From an uncultured Gammaproteobacteria bacterium (GTDB lineage: Bacteria > Pseudomonadota > Gammaproteobacteria > Pseudomonadales > Pseudohongiellaceae), in assembly GCA_903862645.1 (NCBI GenBank), contig CAIOZF010000157.1, positions 1-39,714 on the forward strand: a stretch of 39,714 bases of DNA. The letters run 5' to 3'. Under the pieces are notes generated by a model, which saw nothing but the letters and a program-made list of their open reading frames with translations, was not told where the DNA came from and did not search any database. This document shows, one piece after another, positions 36,471-39,714 of this stretch; the stretch's first letter is position 1, and the number at the start of each line of letters is the position of its first letter. Position numbers and translations under genes: made by a program.

Positions 36471-38693
36471 TCAGTGCCGAATAAACCAGGTGCGGTGAAT
36501 CTTCTGATTGCGTTCGAAATCCTTGTCGATGCTGGCTTCTGAGCAGTCTTCGATCTGAAATCGCTCGCTGAGCGATTCGTCGAGTTTGAAGCGCCGGTTG
36601 TTATTCGAAAAGATCAACAGGCCGTCCGGCGACAGCAGAGTCATGCATTGCTCGATCAGCAGCTGATGGTCGCGCTGGATATCCAGTACGTTCTCGGTGC
36701 TCTTTGAGTTGGAGAAGGTCGGCGGGTCCAGGAAGATCAGGTCGAACTGCTCGCGGCACTGTGCCAGAAATTTCATGCAATCCATTTGCACCAGAGTATG
36801 AGCGCGCGAATCGATGCCATTCAGCTCGAAATTGCGTGCCGCCCAGTTCAGATAGGTGCGCGACATATCCACGCTGGTGGATGAATGAGCCCCGCCCAGC
36901 GCCGCATGAATCGTGGCCGTGGCGGTGTAGCAGAACAGGTTCAGGAAGCGGGCATGTTGCGCGTGTGCGCCGATCCACAGACGGATGGGGCGATGATCCA
37001 GAAACAGACCTGTATCCAGATAACGCTCCAGGTTGATGATGAATTTCGCGTTGCCCTCCGAAACCACGAAGTCCTCGCCGCTTTTCTCCAAGGGTCGATA
37101 TTGCTCGCTGCCACGTTGGCGCTCGCGGACTTTCAGCGTGACATTGCGCGCCGGAATCTGTTGAGTCTGCTCCATGACCTGGCAGAGTGCCTGATAGGCC
37201 TGACGGCGGCGCTGTGCTGCATCTTCCTCGCTGATTGACAGAGGAGCCTTGTATTCCTGCATGTGGATGTGATCGCCATAACAGTCGATCGCAAAGGCAT
37301 ATTCGGGCATATCGGCATCATAGAGTCGGTAACATTCGTGGCCCTGCTGGCGCGCCGAGCGCCCCAGGTTCTTGAGATTCTTGCGCAGCCGGTTTGCAAA
37401 CATCTGGGCGCCGTTGTCCAGCGGCATCGGCGCCGGGGCGTCGTGTGCGCCCGGTACGGTGCTGGCGCCGTGCTGTTGATGATTGCTGGTGGCTGATTGC
37501 TGTGCATGTTTCTGATAGATCGCCTCAGGAGTGATATTCATCAACAGCAGCTTGGCGGGTAGCGCGCCGTTGAACAGTGCATATTGTTTGTGACTGTGGA
37601 TGCCCAGCAGCTTGCCCCACTCCGGTTTGGCGGTAAACACAGCCGCACTGGCACCCATCGCGTGACGGCGCAACAGAGCGCCCAACTCGCCGTACAGCAA
37701 TTCCACTTCGGTTTGTTCGCCCAGACGCTCGGCATAGGGGGGGTTGCAGATTACCAGTGTGGGCGTAGCAGGAGGCACCGACTCTGTTACGGAGCATTCT
37801 GCAAATTCAATATAAGCGGCGACTCCGGCACGCTCAGCATTGCGGCGGGCAAACCCGATTGCGCGAGCGTCAACATCGCTGCCAAACGCTCGGCCCTGCC
37901 AGTCGGCACCGGCCTCTTTGCGGGCGTTGGCTTCAGCAACGATTGTCGCCATGGTTTCGCGGTCGTGGTGCGGCCACCGCGTCAGGGTGCTCCCTCTTAC
38001 CAGGCCCGGCGCGATATCGAGCGCCATCAAGACGCCTTCAATCAGTAGCGTCCCGGAACCGCACATCGGGTCATACAGCAGCGGTTCGGGGATGTCCTTC
38101 TGCGGCCAGCCCGCACGCATCAACAGGGCGGCAGCAAGGGTCTCCTTGAGTGGCGCTTCGCCCTGTTCAGTCCGGTAATGGCGGCGATGCAGGCTGGCTC
38201 CGGCCAGGTCTATCCCGAGGCTCAGGCGGTCCTTCTTGATGACGGCATGAATCAGCAGGTCCGGGGCGTCGCGGGAGACATCCGGCCGCGCCAGGCCCTT
38301 GCTGCGAAACTGGTCGACAATCGCGTCCTTGATCTTCTGGGCAATGAACTGGGTATGGATCAGGTGCTCGGTACCCCCTGCCGCACTGATGGCCAGCGTC
38401 TGTCCGGGCGACAGGTGATCACCCCAGTCGACGATCGCGGCACTGGCATAGAGGTCCTCAGCCGTGAGGACGGGCCCTTCGGCCACCAGCAGAATCACCC
38501 GGTTGCACAGGCGGGAGAAAATGATAACCCGATAGGCTATTGCCAGTGTCGCAAAGCAATACACGCCCGCCACACTCTGTCGCACCTGGTCCGCGCCACA
38601 GGCAAGCAACTCCTGCTCAAGCAATGACTCCAGCCCCTTGGAGCAGGTTATGAAAAAGCTGTGCTGGCGATAGTCTGCTGGTGTGCTGGTCAT
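36471..38693 (-). CDS. rlmL: 23S rRNA methyltransferase RlmKL (m2G2445 and m7G2069)
   Basis: The enzyme modifies two guanines of 23S rRNA, with one domain for each. The 740-residue protein has an N-terminal THUMP domain (about 50-165), a first methyltransferase domain with DPMCGSGTLLIEG at 208-220 and NPPY at 317-320, which suits N2 methylation of G2445, and a second domain (about 430-740) with a LFLDPP-like catalytic segment, LDPPTFSNSK from 655, for N7 methylation of G2069. This fused form is typical of gammaproteobacteria. ATG 38693 gives the normal opening HSFFITCSKGLESLLEQEL; its ribosome-binding site is poor. It starts 25 bases after the VTT-domain gene and is probably co-transcribed with it. 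Confidence 0.95.
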   Translation of the reverse strand: MTSTPADYRQHSFFITCSKGLESLLEQELLACGADQVRQSVAGVYCFATLAIAYRVIIFSRLCNRVILLVAEGPVLTAEDLYASAAIVDWGDHLSPGQTLAISAAGGTEHLIHTQFIAQKIKDAIVDQFRSKGLARPDVSRDAPDLLIHAVIKKDRLSLGIDLAGASLHRRHYRTEQGEAPLKETLAAALLMRAGWPQKDIPEPLLYDPMCGSGTLLIEGVLMALDIAPGLVRGSTLTRWPHHDRETMATIVAEANARKEAGADWQGRAFGSDVDARAIGFARRNAERAGVAAYIEFAECSVTESVPPATPTLVICNPPYAERLGEQTEVELLYGELGALLRRHAMGASAAVFTAKPEWGKLLGIHSHKQYALFNGALPAKLLLMNITPEAIYQKHAQQSATSNHQQHGASTVPGAHDAPAPMPLDNGAQMFANRLRKNLKNLGRSARQQGHECYRLYDADMPEYAFAIDCYGDHIHMQEYKAPLSISEEDAAQRRRQAYQALCQVMEQTQQIPARNVTLKVRERQRGSEQYRPLEKSGEDFVVSEGNAKFIINLERYLDTGLFLDHRPIRLWIGAHAQHARFLNLFCYTATATIHAALGGAHSSTSVDMSRTYLNWAARNFELNGIDSRAHTLVQMDCMKFLAQCREQFDLIFLDPPTFSNSKSTENVLDIQRDHQLLIEQCMTLLSPDGLLIFSNNNRRFKLDESLSERFQIEDCSEASIDKDFERNQKIHRTWFIRH

Positions 38694-38718
38694 GCTTGTT
38701 CGCTTTTGTGACTGCGGT

Positions 38719-39309
38719 TCAGGACTGCAGATAATTCATGAATGCGGACAGACTGACTGAGCCGCCGAAAATGTAGAGTGCACAGATCACCCCCTCGCCA
38801 ATGGAGACCCCGAGCAACGTCTTCCAGATGTTGATGCGCAGCACGCTGCAGACGCACACGATCATGTCGGTGGGAGTGAACGGCGCAAACCCCCACAGTG
38901 TAATCACGGGCAATTCCCGCTTGTTCAGCAGCTGGATCAGTCTCTCAACCTGCGCCGGATATCGGCTGTAGAAGAACTGATCGAAGCCCATCACTCGCGT
39001 CGTGTAATAGAGAATTGCCGATGACGTGACGACAGCCGCCTGATTCACGAGGAACAGCGGCAAAGGCGGAAATACCAGAATACCGGCCAGCACAAACGGC
39101 GTCAGAGGCACCAGCGTGAAACCTCGCAGCGTCGAGATCACAAAGAAGATAACCAGACCGCTGATCAGGTTGTCGGAAAAGAATTGCTGAATACGTTCCG
39201 GAGCGAACAGATCAGGGCGCAGAACGTAGAGCGACAGGCAGGCGACGATCAAGGCCAGCCACAGATAGAGCCCGATCGACTTGCCGGTATCAAATTCACG
39301 TTTTTTCAC
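38719..39309 (-). CDS. VTT-domain (TVP38/DedA-related) membrane protein
   Basis: The 196-residue protein has about five membrane segments (near 12-30, 48-63, 69-90, 92-104 and 160-185). The core TLRGFTLVPLTPFVLAGILVFPPLPLFLVNQAAVVTSSAILYY fits the VTT domain, also called SNARE-associated, found in DedA and TMEM41/VMP1 proteins. These are thought to scramble or flip lipids. A GTG start at 39309 is used, with a weak ribosome-binding site. It lies 16 bases after the methyltransferase gene and 25 before rlmKL, so all three look like an operon. Its actual substrate is not known. Confidence 0.85.
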   Translation of the reverse strand: MKKREFDTGKSIGLYLWLALIVACLSLYVLRPDLFAPERIQQFFSDNLISGLVIFFVISTLRGFTLVPLTPFVLAGILVFPPLPLFLVNQAAVVTSSAILYYTTRVMGFDQFFYSRYPAQVERLIQLLNKRELPVITLWGFAPFTPTDMIVCVCSVLRINIWKTLLGVSIGEGVICALYIFGGSVSLSAFMNYLQS

Positions 39310-39325
39310 GGTTAGCGTTTCGTTG

Positions 39326-39714
39326 TCACTTGGTCATGCTGTAGACAAAAGCGGGCAGGATGTTGAGCGGTACGAAATCGATTCTGTCCATCTCTTTGCC
39401 AAAGACCGCCTCGATGTCGGCCTTGTTGCTCTTGAAGTACTGGTATTGCAGATAGATGCCACCCTCATTGAGGGCAAACTTGAATCCTTCGATAAGGCGG
39501 TAAAGAAAAGCATTTTCGTCGTTCATTTTCGTGAAGTTTTTCAGGGGCAGTGAGGACACGATGACATCGTAGCGTTCGGGGGCATTGAGCAGACCGGTGA
39601 CACAGCCATTATGAAGCTGGACCTGCTTGTGAGGATGCTCGGCCATCAGTCTTTCTATCCAGGGGTTGTATTCGCTCTTGATCTCACAGACGTCCAGCGT
39701 CGACTCCCCCGACA
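39326..39714 (-). CDS. SAM-dependent methyltransferase, 5' part outside the window
   Basis: A reverse-strand frame reads from the window edge without a stop for 128 residues. It starts SGESTLDVCEIKSEYNPWIERLMAEH, which is the second strand and helix of a class I methyltransferase, with the acidic E after VC as the SAM ribose contact. Then come YDVIVSSLPLKNF and LIEGFKFALNEGGIYLQYQYFKS, in the places of motifs IV and V. PLKNF recalls phospholipid N-methyltransferases of bacterial Pmt type, which would suit the neighbouring VTT membrane protein, but that is a weak inference. An ATG at 39646 is internal, not the start. The N-terminus with motif I is outside the window. Confidence 0.8.
   Translation of the reverse strand, partial: SGESTLDVCEIKSEYNPWIERLMAEHPHKQVQLHNGCVTGLLNAPERYDVIVSSLPLKNFTKMNDENAFLYRLIEGFKFALNEGGIYLQYQYFKSNKADIEAVFGKEMDRIDFVPLNILPAFVYSMTK

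Overview
The window is a piece of a gammaproteobacterial chromosome. The gene order tRNA-Leu / rnr / rlmB / rpsF / rpsR / (DUF2232 membrane protein) / rplI / dnaB / alr is the arrangement known from Pseudomonas and relatives. EarP with an Arg32-type EF-P, RlmKL as a fused methyltransferase, a YadGH-type transporter and an MdlAB-type exporter also fit a gammaproteobacterium. The genus cannot be named from the sequence alone. A PQQ enzyme, a GMC/subunit-3 pair and PPDK suggest an aerobic, respiring, probably environmental or marine organism (inference).

Layout. (1) 1-1856 is the end of an integrated element: an unknown gene cut by the window edge and a P4-type tyrosine integrase, lying directly against the 3' end of an intact tRNA-Leu(CAG) at 1857-1943. 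It is more A/T-rich by eye than the rest. (2) 1967-11916 is core housekeeping: RNase R, RlmB, S6, S18, a DUF2232 membrane protein, L9, DnaB, alanine racemase and RadA. The rpsF promoter and a two-hairpin leader (5540-5620) can be read directly. (3) 11997-15854 holds an ABC-2 export system (YadG/YadH type), a DUF599 membrane protein and a TcyP-type cystine symporter. (4) 15851-17023 is a reverse-strand ornithine decarboxylase of the alanine-racemase fold, meeting tcyP tail to tail. (5) 17359-20872 is a heterodimeric ABC exporter (MdlA/MdlB). (6) 20971-28536 is a periplasmic oxidation region: a reverse operon of a PQQ dehydrogenase and two YceI proteins, a SAM methyltransferase, an exported PEBP-family protein, then a forward pair of Tat-exported gluconate-dehydrogenase-subunit-3-like protein and GMC flavoprotein. 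(7) 28724-35146 holds PPDK (reverse), then earP-efp, a 35-residue lysine-rich mini-protein and an ATP-grasp enzyme. (8) 35136-39714 is all reverse strand: a small cupin, an exported double cupin, rlmKL, a VTT-domain membrane protein and a truncated SAM methyltransferase.

How parts work together. Three rRNA/ribosome themes recur: RlmB, RlmKL and S6/S18/L9 build the ribosome, while EarP rhamnosylates EF-P, which rescues polyproline stalling. The exported redox region may feed electrons from soluble dehydrogenases to quinones, with YceI proteins as possible quinone carriers. That link is a hypothesis.

No CRISPR array, rRNA or insertion sequence is visible. The least understood parts are the mini-protein/ATP-grasp pair, the YceI/PQQ operon and the island cargo.
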